This document shows, one piece after another, positions 23,031 to 35,165 of a stretch of 64,000 bases of DNA (the stretch's first letter is position 1; every line of letters starts with the position of its first letter). The DNA comes from Allolobophora icterica (Eukaryota > Annelida > Clitellata > Crassiclitellata > Lumbricidae), in contig OY744608.1 of the NCBI GenBank assembly GCA_963556255.1, positions 5,384,448 to 5,448,447 of the forward strand, written 5' to 3'. The position numbers and the translations under genes are program-made. Under the pieces are notes generated by a model. The model was given only the letters and a program-made list of their open reading frames with translations, was not told where the DNA came from and made no database searches.

Positions 23031-23405
23031 CAGTGTTTAATCTAGTCCCCCTCTTCTGGGAGGGGAAACTAGGTTTCTGGGGGGAACCAACGAATTTACA
23101 CAAGATTTTGTCCTTTAATTCCATCCATCTTCTCAAAGTTTCAGACTTTTTTAGTCCTTCGTCAAGCTTTTAAAATTTTTTCTATAGGAGATACTCTCAT
23201 AAAAAGGCTGATGACTTTTTTTTAGGAATTCGTCTCTCTAAAAAGTTTATTATTCACCTCTTGGGGGGAAAAACATGTATCCACATGTATCCTGGGGGGA
23301 GGAATTTCCTCCACTAAAGGTCTCTACATTGTAATATTGCTGGCCTCTGGGGGAAACATGAATCCTGGGGGGGACATCTCCCAAAGACGTCTAGATTAAA
23401 CACTG
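23031..23405. mobile_element. hAT-type MITE, 375 bp
   Basis: Perfect 15-bp terminal inverted repeats CAGTGTTTAATCTAG. Flanking words GCCATGAG (23022-23029, one base before the terminus) and GCCATGGG (23406-23413) agree at 7 of 8. The G-rich interior has no coding capacity. Confidence 0.8.
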
Positions 23406-24095
23406 GCCATGGGGTGAAGCAAAGGGTAACAAGTCAGTTGAAGACTTGAAGTCAAGATGTGTCACCCTTCAAAACGGATAGAAGTAAAGGGTGACACAAT
23501 TGTTTAAACGCTTTAGAAGATGTCACAGAAACTGTTACGGTTGCGGTTACGGTTGCGGTTACGATCAGCATTTATTTGTTCGCCCCTTTGTAGAAAATCC
23601 TCCTTACAATGCCGTATGTGTATACGACAGGTAAGAGCTGTTCAAACTAATTACACCTCAACAGGCTGTCAAATATCGCCGCCTTAACAATAAGCAACAT
23701 ATAGCCGCCTCGACAAACTGCCAGTCATGAAACAAATGATGGAAGAAGAAACAAAATTCGATGGAAGAAACTCTTATAAAATGAACTAAAATACACTAAT
23801 TATCTTTAAAGACCTCTACGGCCATTTTATTCATAGGATGTCGTTAAACCTTGGAAATAATAATAAAAATAACTTTACACCTCTTTTAAGTGTGATAATC
23901 GTCCTATAAGTATATGCAGACGCGCAGGAATGTACTGTATTGTATATTTTACATTCACTCTGATGTAAGAGCCTTGGGACTGTTCAGGATAATTACATAA
24001 ATCTTATATTCGCCCTGTAAGCGTAAGCATGAGAGCGCTCCTGCATCATTGTTATACTTATTTTGCGCTAGAGTTATTTCGAGATTACGATAAAT
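23406..24095. other. No recognisable feature
   Basis: Contains a short GGTTGCGGTTACGGTTGCGG run near 23540; no gene. Confidence 0.35.
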
Positions 24096-24281
24096 ATGAC
24101 AGGCGAAGGCTGGCCCGGATTAATGTCTATTGTATCTCATAGGCCAAAGGGGAGCCCTTTCATTTCTTCCCTTTTCCACTCTGTCGCTGGACCCTCTGCG
24201 TGGAACAGTCTTCCCGGCCATGTGAAGAATGCGCCATCGCTGGAAACATTAAAATCACAGCTCTTGACCTACCTTTTTTAA
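24096..24281 (+). pseudogene. LINE ORF2 C-terminal end
   Basis: The frame ends SVAGPSAWNSLPGHVK, then LETLKSQLLTYLF and a stop. This is the standard C-terminus of CR1/L2-like LINE proteins (GP-x-x-WN-x-LP...F-x-x-x-LK-x-x-L). Only the last ~50 residues remain. Confidence 0.65.
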
Positions 24282-24352
24282 ACAATCAAATGATAGTTTA
24301 ACTGTCTTTGATTTTTAAACTCGTAGAATAGCTGTTAATTTATATGCCAAAT

Positions 24353-24545
24353 TAATTTCTGTCGACGTCAACAGCCTTTGTTGCTATTAAGATGTTGTTA
24401 AACTCCGGACCCACCCACTCGTTTTTCGGTCTCGGTTGACCTAGTTGATGTTTAACGACGCTGAGTCACAGCAAAGATTACAGGCGTCGCCCTGCTCCTT
24501 TGTTCAGGCTTGGGACTGGCACTGCCAGAGTACGGGCGGTGATGG
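24353..24545. repeat. R2 modules facing each other
   Basis: A reverse fragment (ATTTCTGTCGACGTCAACAG, AAGATGTTGTTAAACTC) is followed by a forward copy at about 24445-24540 (GTTTAACGACGCTGAGTCAC, CAGGCTTGGGACTGGC). The two define an inverted pair. Confidence 0.6.
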
Positions 24546-24830
24546 AATTTATTATATTTTTTTATTTATTTTGGTAATTATTGTAATTATTGTTGTCTTT
24601 ATTTTTTTTAATGCTCTGAGGTAGGCCTACTTCTTTTCCTCAGGGTCTTAGAGATTAAATTACTTGTTTCTCTGGAGTGGTTAGACAGGAGGAGGGAGAC
24701 ATCGACGGCCGTTATTATTATTATTTTTTTTTTGCCCCGAGGTATACAGGATCCCTCAGGGACTTCAATATTAATTAATGTAACATCCGGAAAATCAAGC
24801 CTCGTCGTCCGGAGGCTCTGGGAATGTCCC

Positions 24831-25266
<436 letters not shown>

Positions 25267-25372
25267 AGCATGATTTAGGAGTTGAATAGTGGACAAATAT
25301 AACGACTTTCTGCAGTCATTATCATGGGCGCCCGCAGGATTTTTTGCAGGGGAGGTCAGTCACGGCCGGGAG

Positions 25373-25603
25373 CACTGGCGGCGATCTTGTTTGACAGATG
25401 GGGGGGGACACTTTTGAACTGATCTGGGGAAAAGAGTTTTGAACTGATCTGCTCAAAAAAGGTCAAACAACTTTTTCGCGCGTGAAATTTGATGACCTTT
25501 TCTCGGTGTTTCTTCTAAATTTGGGGATCGGATGTATGGTGTGCCCCCCACTGTTAGAGGTGGGGGTCTTGTCCCCCTCGACCCTCCGGGATCGCCGCCC
25601 ATG
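25373..25603. mobile_element. hAT-type MITE, 231 bp, nested
   Basis: The perfect target duplication GCCGGGAG lies at 25365-25372 and 25604-25611. Termini are CACTGGCGGCGATC and CATGGGCGGCGATC. It is the reverse-orientation relative of 7471-7762. A third, headless relative of the terminus (CAGTGGCGGCGATC) sits at 29394 inside 29333-29733. Confidence 0.88.
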
Positions 25604-26132
25604 GCCGGGAGAGTTAGTTGTGTAATATATAAATATGTCATTGATTTATTGGAATCATTCACCGAATGCGATTAATACACTGCAAAGCATTCAAAGACAC
25701 GTAGGCCTAACTCTGTGTGCCCCTCATGTAGGCCTAAACCTTTCGCAGTGGTCTGCACTACATACCGCCAAAGAAAATAATTTCAGAAATACAGAAAAAA
25801 TGTATCCAACCTACTGTACATTTCAGTGAAATAAATTTTAGCCAATAGGCCCTAATACAATCTCATTTCTGAAGTTTGGACTTTGGAAGAGTGTAATTAG
25901 GCCTATACTCAGAGGCCCGGGAAGTGTTTAAAAGTTGTGTGAGCGAACCTCAGCCAAGTAGTCGCATGCAGACCTAAGATTGATAAAATTATCCATTATA
26001 TCTGATATTTATCTATAGGCCTAACTATATTTTTGTCATTTTTGTCATTTTCTACAACCAATGGAAAAGTGTAAGACCCCTTGCACACCTTTCATTTCCA
26101 CTTGCTGCGGCGTTCTCGGCAGGCGCGTCTGA

Positions 26133-26490
26133 ATGTATAATAAGCACACTGCACACCCACCCACCTACAAGACACTCCAATCCTACCATGGAGCCTCCTA
26201 TCTTCGTCAGTTATTCACAGTCCACCTACGCCGCTCAACCTGCTCCTCATCTACCCTAACACTTCGCCCTTCCGTCACCTCATCACTAAAATTTGCAAAT
26301 CGCTCTAAAGCCATAGCTGTTCTGCTTCTCTTGAATAAACACTCACCAGATCCTTCATACGAACTCACCAAAACCTTACCTCTTGTCACCTCTCCACATG
26401 GCTTTCACTCAAAATATAAAACACGTGCTCTTTCACAGATCTTAACCTGTTTCCTCCTCTTCCACTTGCCTCCCTCACCGCTTCAATTCT
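26133..26490 (+). pseudogene. LINE ORF2 C-terminal fragment
   Basis: The frame reads HGASYLRQLFTVHLRRSTCS, then TLTLRPSVTSSLKFANRSKA, a degraded LWNKLPPDLR-type site, and HGFHSKYKT. It follows the pattern of an animal LINE C-terminus. Deletions and substitutions mark it as dead. It lies inside the 25323-27202 element. Confidence 0.5.
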
Positions 26491-27210
26491 AAACTCCATC
26501 CACCGTAGTCGTCTGACTGCCTGCCAGGCCTGCCTGACCCCTTAGCACTTTGACCCCCTGCTCATAGATTTTGTTTGACTGAGCGCCTGTGAATAATCTG
26601 GTTCCCGCGACCTATAGCTCTGTCGGCATTGAAGTAATCGCGAGATTACGATTTACAAGTAAAAACTGCGAACAAAACGAATTTTTTGTGTGGAAGAAAG
26701 TAAAATTTAAGGAATATGGCCATCTATAATTTTGCTTGTCAATTTTGCTGATGCTCAGATTTAGGCGAATTATTTAAAACTGCAGTCTCGACTCTCAACA
26801 GCTTAGTTGATATATTGCGCGTGTCACCATCCTCCGCCTTTGAACCAGGCAGAGAGAAACCCAAGCTATCTTTCAACAACCAACACCTGTTTGACCTTTC
26901 AGACCGAGAGACTATACGGTTTCCAGTATACATGATTCTCTGGGCAGTCGCCTTAGCTTGCTGACCCTAAGGTCAGGGCTGGCATTGGCCTGCTGTAGGT
27001 AGGTTCCATCAGGCCTACTGTATTATTTCTATTAATTCTATAGTGCATCAACTCTGGGGTTTCTCGTCAACAGCCAGCACTTGCTGTTGCTTTCAAACTC
27101 AGAGAGTAAGGCTTTCAGTATTCATAATTCCCTTGGCAGTCATTTCATGATTTCCAGGGGGGTCACGCGACCTCCCCTTGACCTATGCTGCGGGCGCCCA
27201 TGGTCATTAT

Positions 27211-28689
27211 ACTTTCTAAACTGTATCCTTCCTCCGATTCGCCAAATCATGGTTTCAACGCACATATATGTACAGAATGTCTTGCACTGAGGCTTTGACC
27301 AGCAGTGTCATTTTCCTCCAAGCATTCAGCGCTATTCAGAATTTAGAACTGTTGTATTCGCTAGGTGGCGCTGCGACGGATTCCTAATTTCTCGCAGTTT
27401 GCAGTGACTTCTGCTTAATTTCTCCACGTGTCGAGTAGAGCTCTGGGAGTGCCAATCGGAAACATGGAAAATGAGGAGGGAGACGTTAACGGACCTGGCA
27501 GCCATAAGATGTCGTTAAACACTGGAAACTAATTAATGTTTGGAGTAGACCTATAATACGCTAATCTTTCCATATAGCAATCTTTTATTTTAACAAGCAA
27601 TGGTTAGGCTAGACAAAACAAGAAAATATGAAAGCCAGATCCAATCTTCTGACGACAGCATAATTACACGCAATATTATACTACACGTTTTCAACATCAG
27701 AAAAAATTATTTAATGAATTATTAGCGAATTATTAATAAATTTATCGGCTATGCAGGCTAGAACACCGCTGTTTCTGATCCGTATGCATAATATTATGTA
27801 TTCATGCACAGAGTGGGGTTTTTGGAAAACACAGGAATTCTGTAGGCCAAGACTCGCTGAGGCGCTCAAACATGGTACCTAATGACGATATGGTTGCTAA
27901 AGATGTGTTGGAAAAAACTCCAACATTACCAATCCGTGCCAGGTGATGCCAGTCTCAAGCCCGGAGAAGAGGAGAGCGACGTCAACGGCATTGATAGATC
28001 ATATAAGATGTTGTTAACCACTGGAGACCAGATGCTTTGAAATCGTTCCTAGTCCAGAGACTGTAGCATAAAACTGATTATCGTTCACCGTGCGGCATCT
28101 TGTTTCCTCAAGCTATTCATCTGCAGGTTTTCCATTCAAAGCCCCATCTCCTCAAGAAATTTTCTTACCCAGATTCATCCATTCCACCGCCTTCCCATTC
28201 TCAATCAATGCACAATCCACCGTAAAAGCTCTGAACACCCTCCTAACTTGACGGAGTGATCGCGAATAAGCCGGTGCGCTTAGTTTTGAAAGTGGGTGTG
28301 AACTTTGAACCCAGGAGAATACAACTGCGAAGAAGAAGAATTCGTAATTTTTCAATCGCTAGTTAATATGGCTTCTGCTCTAAAATAGCGCTAGAAAACT
28401 CACGACCTTCTACTTCGCAGTTCAGTTCTCCGGTCCTAGGTTCAAAGTTCAAAGTAACTTCACCAGCCCTACTTATTCTAGATACAAGAATCTTTTCACT
28501 GTTTTAATTTTTAACCTGACATGCATTTTCTACATAAAATTTAATACTGCAAAAGAATTCATCTGCGAGATAATGCGCTACAAAAAACTTTATGATTAAA
28601 CTACGACGTTGATAAAATAAACTCCTCTATAATTGGCACGCAGTGCGTTCCTCATTTACATACTACTATTTGAGGTTACGCATCCAAGT
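27211..28689. other. No gene; R2 and R3 fragments
   Basis: Reverse R2 copies at about 27425-27525 and 27935-28025 (each with GAGG-x-GAGACG/GCGACGT and AAGATGTCGTTAA-type words) and a reverse R3 near 28220-28300 (GCGAATAAGCCGGTG). The 67-codon minus-strand frame at 28152-28355 overlaps R3 and is unrecognised. Confidence 0.45.
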
Positions 28690-28763
28690 GGCCCGTTAGC
28701 TCAGTTGGTTAGAGCGTCGTGCTAATAACGCGAAGGTCGTGGGTTCGATCCCCATACGGGCCA
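28690..28763 (+). tRNA. tRNA-Ile (AAT)
   Basis: A complete 74-nt cloverleaf. The acceptor stem GGCCCGT pairs with ACGGGCC with discriminator A at 28763. The D arm GCTCAGTTGGTTAGAGC contains the A box, the anticodon stem TCGTG/CGCGA encloses loop CTAATAA (anticodon AAT at 28724-28726), and the T arm GTGGGTTCGATCCCCAT contains the B box. All stems pair, no CCA is encoded, and there is no intron. It decodes isoleucine ATT and, after A-to-I editing, ATC. It looks functional and is transcribed by Pol III from its internal promoter. Confidence 0.96.
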
Positions 28764-28766
28764 CAC

Positions 28767-28773
28767 TTTTTTT
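28767..28773 (+). terminator. Pol III T-run terminator of tRNA-Ile
   Basis: Seven consecutive T residues begin four bases after the tRNA 3' end, the usual Pol III stop signal. Confidence 0.85.
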
Positions 28774-29332
28774 GTTTCTTTTAGGGGTTAAACTGTTTAA
28801 ATTGTTTATTCTATTAAGTTGGCGTGAGTGAGTTAGTTTGTCCGTTTGAGTAGATTTACGTTGTGCTTTAATCACGCAATAATTCGAACGGATGTTTCAG
28901 TAGCCTACTTGAGTAGCGTCTAATTGTTATCCATATTGCAAGGTCTGCATTGTAATCATGAATCTGATGCGTCGGTGTAGCTTTTCAGTTAGATAGGGGT
29001 CACAAGGGAGTCATGGAAAAAGTGGATCTTCCACAACTGATTTTAAAAAGAAAACGAGGATCGCAGTAGCTGAAAGCACGTGGTCCTACAGCTTCTGTTT
29101 AGCAATGCAATTTAATGGGAGTAATTAATTCAAAATTAATCCAGGAATATATATAAATAAACGAAGAAATGATTTAAAGACATGTTAAAAGTAAATCCTT
29201 TTTCTGTTTTGTCTGATTTGCCTTGTTTAAAATAATAATCTACTAGTACTAGGGTCTTGCCGAGATCTCGGAGCTTGGACTTATTTTATTTATAACTGAC
29301 TTAAACGCATCCAGAATTCTCTAGGTGGCGTG
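28774..29332. other. No recognisable feature
   Basis: No gene or matched repeat seen. Confidence 0.35.
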
Positions 29333-29733
29333 CAGGGGCGTAGCCAGACTTCAATTCAAGAGGAGGCAACTACTGCTTGTCTAAACTTTTATGCAGTGGC
29401 GGCGATCTTGTTTCAGAGGTGAGGGGGACATTTTTCAGCGTCCGAAGGGCGGTCGCAAAAACTTCTGAGAATTGAAGAATTTTGCTCTGAGAATTTCTAA
29501 AATTTCGTCACGAAAAAAGTAAATTTCGTCACGAAAAAAGTTGATGACTTTTTTTAGTCATTAACACATTCGAGGACTTTCTTCTCGGGACTCAAAGACA
29601 CAAATCAAGAGGAGGCAAAATCCACCTCTCCTGGGGTGTGCTTCAGAACGCAGGGCCCCATGGAGAATTTTTAAATTCGCAAAACCAAGAGGAGGCAAAT
29701 GCCTCCTCTTGCCTCCATGTAGCTACGCCTATG
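29333..29733. mobile_element. hAT-type MITE, 401 bp
   Basis: The perfect 8-bp target duplication GTGGCGTG lies at 29325-29332 and 29734-29741. Termini are CAGGGGCGTAGC and CATAGGCGTAGC. The AGGAGGCAA word appears repeatedly inside. The termini resemble those of 1876-2196. Confidence 0.87.
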
Positions 29734-29999
29734 GTGGCGTGATGATGCGTGCATCTTCTTGTACAAATACCTCAACCGTACTTGGTCAGCTGCTTAGCCT
29801 TCCTGTAGAATTCTGACCTATAAACCCCCTTATCGGCTTGACCTCCCCGGATTCTGACCTGGCACCGAATCGGACCAAACAACCTGGCTATTGCGTACTT
29901 GAGTTGATATAGCGCCGGTTTTAAGCTGGTCTCCCTGATGTGGTTTTTGTGTGGGACTGAGAAATTTTGAAGAGTTACGTTACACAACGGTACTCCAGT
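29734..29999. other. No recognisable feature
   Basis: An 82-codon minus-strand frame (29772-30020) has no motif I recognise. Confidence 0.35.
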
Positions 30000-30215
30000 C
30001 TCCCACCTACCTTCAACCACTATTATCTCCTTACATCCACCCGCGCAGTCTGCGATCTTCGGTTTTGAGTCTTTTCGTTGGGTCTCGTTGTAGCACTGTC
30101 ATGGGCTCTTGGGCATTTCGTGTTGCTGCACCTATGGAATGGAATCGCCTACCAACGTTTATTCGATGTTCGAACTCTTTCACTTTCTTAAGAAATGCTT
30201 CATGATCCACTATTT
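30000..30215 (+). pseudogene. LINE ORF2 C-terminal end
   Basis: RSLRSSVLSLFVGSRCSTVM, FRVAAPMEWNRLPTFIR and FTFLRN follow the LINE tail pattern (LRSS, A-x-WN-x-LP-x-x-IR). The fragment is short and stops soon after. Confidence 0.6.
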
Positions 30216-30239
30216 CTGATTGGCTTTCAAATAATATCT

Positions 30240-31084
30240 AACAGCTCCTCATCTGGTGGTTGGTTTGGTGGGTGAGTGGGTGGGTGGGTGGATGTGGTTT
30301 TGGGTGGATTGGTGAGAGTGAATTAGTTACTCATTCAGAGGATAGACTACATGAGTAAATGAAGGAACGGACGAATTAACTTATTAGTTGTGTTAATAAA
30401 TTAATACATTAATGAAAGTCGCTGAACGACCTGTTAATAATGGATTACTTAGATACCCTGCACTCTCAAGATGGTCGCTGGATAAAAATTCGCAGGAAAC
30501 AAGTTGGTACTGATGTTACCAATTTAACAAGACATCGACAAAGCAATGCTCCAGCCAACCATCCATCATATCACAAGCAGACAGAGAGAGGGAGACAGAC
30601 AGACAGACAAACAGATATACAGTGAAGAACAGGAAGATAGGGAGTTGTTCTAGTACAATGCGAAAGATTTTCAGAATCAAGGCCATGGCACACAGACAGA
30701 CAGAGAGACAGACAGACAGAGGACAGGGAGGGATGGAGTGAGAGAGGGAGGGGAACGGTCGGAGGGACGGAGGGAGGGCAAATATCGGACAGTAAGAAAG
30801 CTTTTGAGACTCAAGGGCATGGCATATGACTGCTACATGGCAATGCGAGTTTGCATGAGACACTAATGTGGTTTCACTGGTGGCAGCTTGGTTTTGTTGA
30901 TACTGGCCGGCCACGCATAGAAAAGCAGAAAGGGATTGGGTTTGTATGTACCGTGTCGTGGGATATGTCAGGTAATGTGGGCACTGAGCCATTCATTTTT
31001 TTATGGTCTTCAAATGAGGAACAACGTCAACTGGGAGGTTAAAAATGTGCTTTATCATAGGATTATTTTTGCAATACATTACAA
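30240..31084. other. GACA-rich simple sequence and unassigned DNA
   Basis: GGTGGGTGGGTGG-type runs at about 30255-30295 and (GACA)n runs at about 30585-30620 and 30690-30722; nothing else is recognisable. Confidence 0.5.
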
Positions 31085-31370
31085 TACAACTGTAATTTGA
31101 AAATGTCCTCCTTACAAAGTTCGGAAGTGGCCACTGAAGCCATGCAAAAAATTAAGAGTCATAGTAGACTGGAAGAGGTAAGTTTTCAGTATAGAGCGAA
31201 AGACAGTCTCTCGGTGGGAGAGAGTTCCGAACATAAGAAGGTAAAGAGTTCCAGATGGAGAGACCGACAACAGTGAATGAAAGCCGGCCCAAGACAAGAC
31301 GTGTACCACGAACTACATGTTTTTCCAGCAGATGCTGATCGAAGAGAGGTTTGGATTTTAACAGAGTCAT
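31085..31370 (-). pseudogene. LINE ORF2 C-terminal fragment
   Basis: The minus strand reads LGRLSFTVVGLSIWNSLPSY with VRNSLPPRDCLSLYTENL, split over two frames: the F-x-V-x-GP-x-IWNSLP tail of a LINE protein. The 3' flank carries ATTACAATACAACTGTAAT, also seen near 36370. Confidence 0.65.
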
Positions 31371-31724
31371 TGTTTAAAATGGAAGATAAGTGGTAAGGCG
31401 AAAGAGTTTACATGCCAAATGTCGTATTTGCGTATTTTCGCCTCACCCGATTGACCTTTCGACCTGGAGGTCAACTCATTGTATTGCCGATTTCACTATT
31501 GGCTTTCGCAGAGCAGACATCTTGGCCACACTAAGATTGTGATGCTGATAGCAGACACTGTTCCAGAGCGTGCCTGCAGAGGGCACCATTTCTCGCTACA
31601 TCCGGATGGTGGTCGTCTGCTCGAGACGCAGCAGACGACAGTCGCCATGATGCGCGCCAATCGCAGGCGCACCTGTTGTTGGCTCGCGAGAAAGCGCGCC
31701 AATAGAGGCGGCAGAGACATACAG
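31371..31724. other. No recognisable feature
   Basis: Overlapping open frames on both strands without known motifs. Confidence 0.35.
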
Positions 31725-32185
31725 ACAAGCAGAAACACAGACAGAGAGACAGACAGGGACTTGTTGCATTGTTAGGAAGACACAGAAGGAGAGACACATA
31801 GAGACACAGAGATACACAGACAAACACATAAGCAGACACATCGACAGCACATATACAGACACACAGACAAACAGACACACAGACAGGCAGAAACACAAAC
31901 AAACACACAGACATACACATAAACAAACAAGCACACGTAAACGCATGCTCCAATACACAAACACAAAAAAGCAAACTTATAGTAACAGATACACAGACAA
32001 GCAGAGAGACAGAGACAGAGAAAGACGGAGAGAGAGAGACAAACAGAGAGACAGAGAGAGAGAGACAAACAGAGACAGAGAAAGAGAGACAGAGACAGAG
32101 AGAGACGGAGAGAGAGATAAACAGAGACAGAGAGACAAACAGAGAGAGACAGAGAGAGACAGAGACGGAGAGAGATAGAGGAGGG
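31725..32185. repeat. (GACA)n/(CACA)n/(GAGA)n purine-rich microsatellite
   Basis: About 460 bases of ACAGAC, ACACAGAC and GAGACAGAGA repeats. The long Ser/Cys/Leu-rich minus-strand frames and Arg/Asp/Glu-rich plus-strand frames come from this tract. Confidence 0.92.
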
Positions 32186-32499
32186 CACCGTGCGTGCGGC
32201 TAATACCTGCGGTGCGTGCTTCATGCCAAGCGTCGGTCGGTCGGCCACTGTCATCTACGACTGCTGTCTTTTCCGGAATATTCTCGAAGGTGCCGCGAAC
32301 GTTTGTCTGACAGGTGCGTCTTGGATTGGACCCGGCAACATGTGTGACAACATTAGCAGGTAAAATATCCGCAGCATCAACAGCACATCCGTAGCTCTAG
32401 GGGCGATGATAACAGACCCAAAAAATGAGCCTCAAAAAGAAACTCGCCTGTACGTGTAATAAGGTCGGTTCGGCAGATAATGGGGTCACGTCATCCTTA

Positions 32500-32670
32500 A
32501 TTGAAATATCAGAAACAAGAAATCGTAAACGTAAACTCCAAATTTCTAAATCGCCACTTGGGCACCAGATTATTCACGAGCGCTGCGTCGTGTCAGAAGG
32601 GTCTTCCAGAGATGCGGAGGGAAGATCCGAGTCCGGTTGCCAGAGAGACCAGAGACGGAGGAGGAAGAGG
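32500..32670 (+). repeat. R3 module
   Basis: AATCGTAAACGTAAACTCCA, AGATTATTCACGAGCGCTGC, GTCCGGTTGCCAGAGAG; well-preserved copy parallel to 22380-22590. Confidence 0.6.
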
Positions 32671-33164
32671 AGTTGCGAGATCGGCGACCATAACGTAGGA
32701 TCGAGATGGCTGAATATTTACATAACGCCTCTTGGAGCTAATAAAGAGTCGCTGTAACCTGGCTGCACGACAGGTAGCTAAAGGTATGACATTAGATGTC
32801 AAATCTAATCTAATCTCACCTATTCTGACGTACTGGGTTCGCTTAGGTTAACACCTTACACCAATTCATTCGGTTCACGTCTACCTGGAAGGTCCCTAGA
32901 TTACTTTGTCTAATTCAAATCTCCATTTTCGTATTCTGTGTTTGTCAATGTTCAGTAGCCTATTGGATGCTAACTCGAAGGCAGTCCACTTCACTCTCGA
33001 GCACCCCCTTACCACAACTAAACAACTAGGCTACACAGATCACAAATAGGATTGACTGAAGTCTCTTCGGTTAGTTGATCGATCCGAATGTATGCGCATT
33101 TTTGGTGTATACATGTACATTCAGACCGATAAACTAACCGAAAAGATGTCAGCCAATCATATTT
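32671..33164. other. No recognisable feature
   Basis: No motif or repeat assigned. Confidence 0.35.
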
Positions 33165-33425
33165 GTGTAGTGTTGACTGTCCCTCGTATGCATAGGGCCT
33201 ACTGCTACAGCTCAGTCCAGAAGTTTTCCCTATGTTGGGCCCACCAGTTGGAAGTGCCTTTCTTGAGAGCTGCGGCTGGAGCTCTTCAGTTTGTCCCTTA
33301 CACAGTTTCGCAAGCGCCTGAAGTCTGTTTTATTCGACTGTGACTTCACTGGTTAGGGTCGGAAGCGCCATCGATGGGGTTTTTGTTTAAGTGGCGCTAT
33401 ATAAATGTAAATTATAATTACAATT
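33165..33425 (+). pseudogene. LINE ORF2 C-terminal fragment with 3' end
   Basis: FSLCWAHQLEVPFLRAAAGA, then PYTVSQAPEVCF, parallels the minus-strand fragment at 18366-18689 (TSWNHL, PQF). The 3' end GTGGCGCTATATAAATGTAA followed by an AATT tail is a LINE 3' terminus also seen at 47870-47905. Confidence 0.55.
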
Positions 33426-33447
33426 ACTATTGCAACCGATGACTCCG

Positions 33448-33473
33448 CCGTGTCTCTCTGTCTCTTCTCTGTC

Positions 33474-33532
<59 letters not shown>

Positions 33533-33545
33533 GTCTCTCTTTCTC
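33448..33545. repeat. (CTGT)n microsatellite
   Basis: Tandem TCTG units flanked by TCTC runs. Confidence 0.93.
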
Positions 33546-33925
33546 TCTGTTGGAATGAGATCATACATGCCTCAAACTGTTTTGGTTTCCTTCTCAGCTT
33601 CTCTGGTTTGCTGTTTTATTGTAACTCGCTTCTCATTTGTATTGCTAAAAGCAATAATTTGTTCAGACTCAGCTGGTTCGAAATTCTCGGGCAAGAGTCA
33701 TAACAAAAGTACTAGCTACGAGCATATTACACCCATGTTGACCTGTCTGCCCATCGAGGAATGAGTGAATCCGGTGTAAAATCTTGTAGTTCGCAAAGCA
33801 TTGCATTCCTATCTCCGCTCCTTGCACAGTGCACACTCTTCATACCAAAAAATATTGCACTCGACGAATACCCAGACTCTTCCAGACTCTTGCTGACTCA
33901 TGCTGACTCTTGTTGAATCGAATAC
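33546..33925. other. No recognisable feature
   Basis: A 104-codon open frame overlaps the CTGT tract and has no recognisable motif downstream of it. Confidence 0.35.
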
Positions 33926-34535
33926 ATACATGCATACATACATAAATGCATATATACATGCATACATACATACATACAATACATACATACATACATACAG
34001 ACATAAATACGTACATACATACATACATACGGACATACATACATACATACATACATACATACATACATACATACATACATACATACATGCATACATACAT
34101 ACATACATACATACATACATACACGCACATACATACATGCAAACATACATACATAAATCCACAGAGGCGGAATTTGTCCGGGGGAATTACTTACTTAGAT
34201 TCGGGGTGAAAGTGTCCGGGGGTAACTGTCGGGAGGATATGCCCGGGGGGAATATGTCCAAGGGGGTAAATGTCCGGCATTCATAGCTAATAATCTAATT
34301 AACAAATCCAGGGGGGTAAATGCCCTCCTCCCAAACTACATGCATTGTAGTAAAGGTGCCATATAGAAGTAGGCCTAATACATACATAGATGCTTACATA
34401 CATACATACATATATACATAAACACATACATACATACATACATACATACAGACATAAATACATACATACATACATACATACATACACACGCATATATACA
34501 TACATACATACATACATACATACATACATACATAC
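33926..34535. repeat. Two (CATA)n arrays with a G-rich spacer
   Basis: CATA tandem arrays at about 33926-34155 and 34378-34535. The spacer has repeated GTCCGGGGGTAA-like words (about 34175-34330), perhaps a degraded MITE, but no duplication was found. Confidence 0.85.
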
Positions 34536-34734
34536 CATATAGAAATTGAATTAGAATGCAGTGTTTAATTCATTAATTCATTTATTCGTCCATTTCGAAT
34601 CACTTTCACTAATTTATGAATTGTTGAAATTCGGAGTTTGTGCTACAAGACATTCAACGACGCTGTGTGAACACAAATGTTGGTAACGTTGAGTTAAAAC
34701 TTGAACTTACTAACAAAACGCAACATAGCGCAAC

Positions 34735-35165
34735 ATATCGTAATATAAAATAACATAGCATAGCACAACATACATAGCAAAGCATAACATCACTTGACAT
34801 AAGATAATATAGCATAACATAGCATTTGCATAGCATTTGCATAACATTGCATTTGCATAGCATTTGCATAGCATTTACATTACGTAGCATTTGCATAGCA
34901 TTTGCATAACATAGCGTAACATAGCATTTGCATAACATTGCATTTGCATTGCATTTTCATAGCATTTGCATAGCATTTGTATAACATAGCATTTGCATAA
35001 CATTGCATTTGCATTGCATTTGCATTGCATTTGCATAGCATTTGCATAGCAATTGCATAGCATTTGTATAACATAGCATTTGCATAGCATTTACATAACT
35101 TAGCATTTGCATAACATAGCATTTGCATAACATAGCATTTGCATAACATAGCATTTGCATAACAT
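34735..35165. repeat. Minisatellite of ATAGCATTTGC units
   Basis: A 10-11-bp unit (AGCATTTGCAT, AACATAGCAT) is iterated for about 430 bases. From about 34820 to 35160 the octamer ATTTGCAT occurs roughly 19 times. The Met/Cys/Ala/Asn-rich minus-strand frames are repeat translations. Confidence 0.88.

Larger units (their letters stand above)
25323..27202. mobile_element. hAT-type element, 1,880 bp, with nested insertion
   Basis: The perfect 8-bp target duplication GTCATTAT lies at 25315-25322 and 27203-27210, with perfect 15-bp terminal inverted repeats CATGGGCGCCCGCAG. It contains a complete second hAT-type element (25373-25603, with its own duplication) and a LINE tail (26133-26490). The remaining interior has no transposase I can read. 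The nesting gives the order of events: the outer element first, the inner one later. Confidence 0.88.

Noticed and set aside
30516..32254. Cys/Leu/Ser-rich frames near the GACA tracts as secreted or membrane proteins
   Set aside because: They are translations of GACA/CACA/GAGA simple sequence in several phases.
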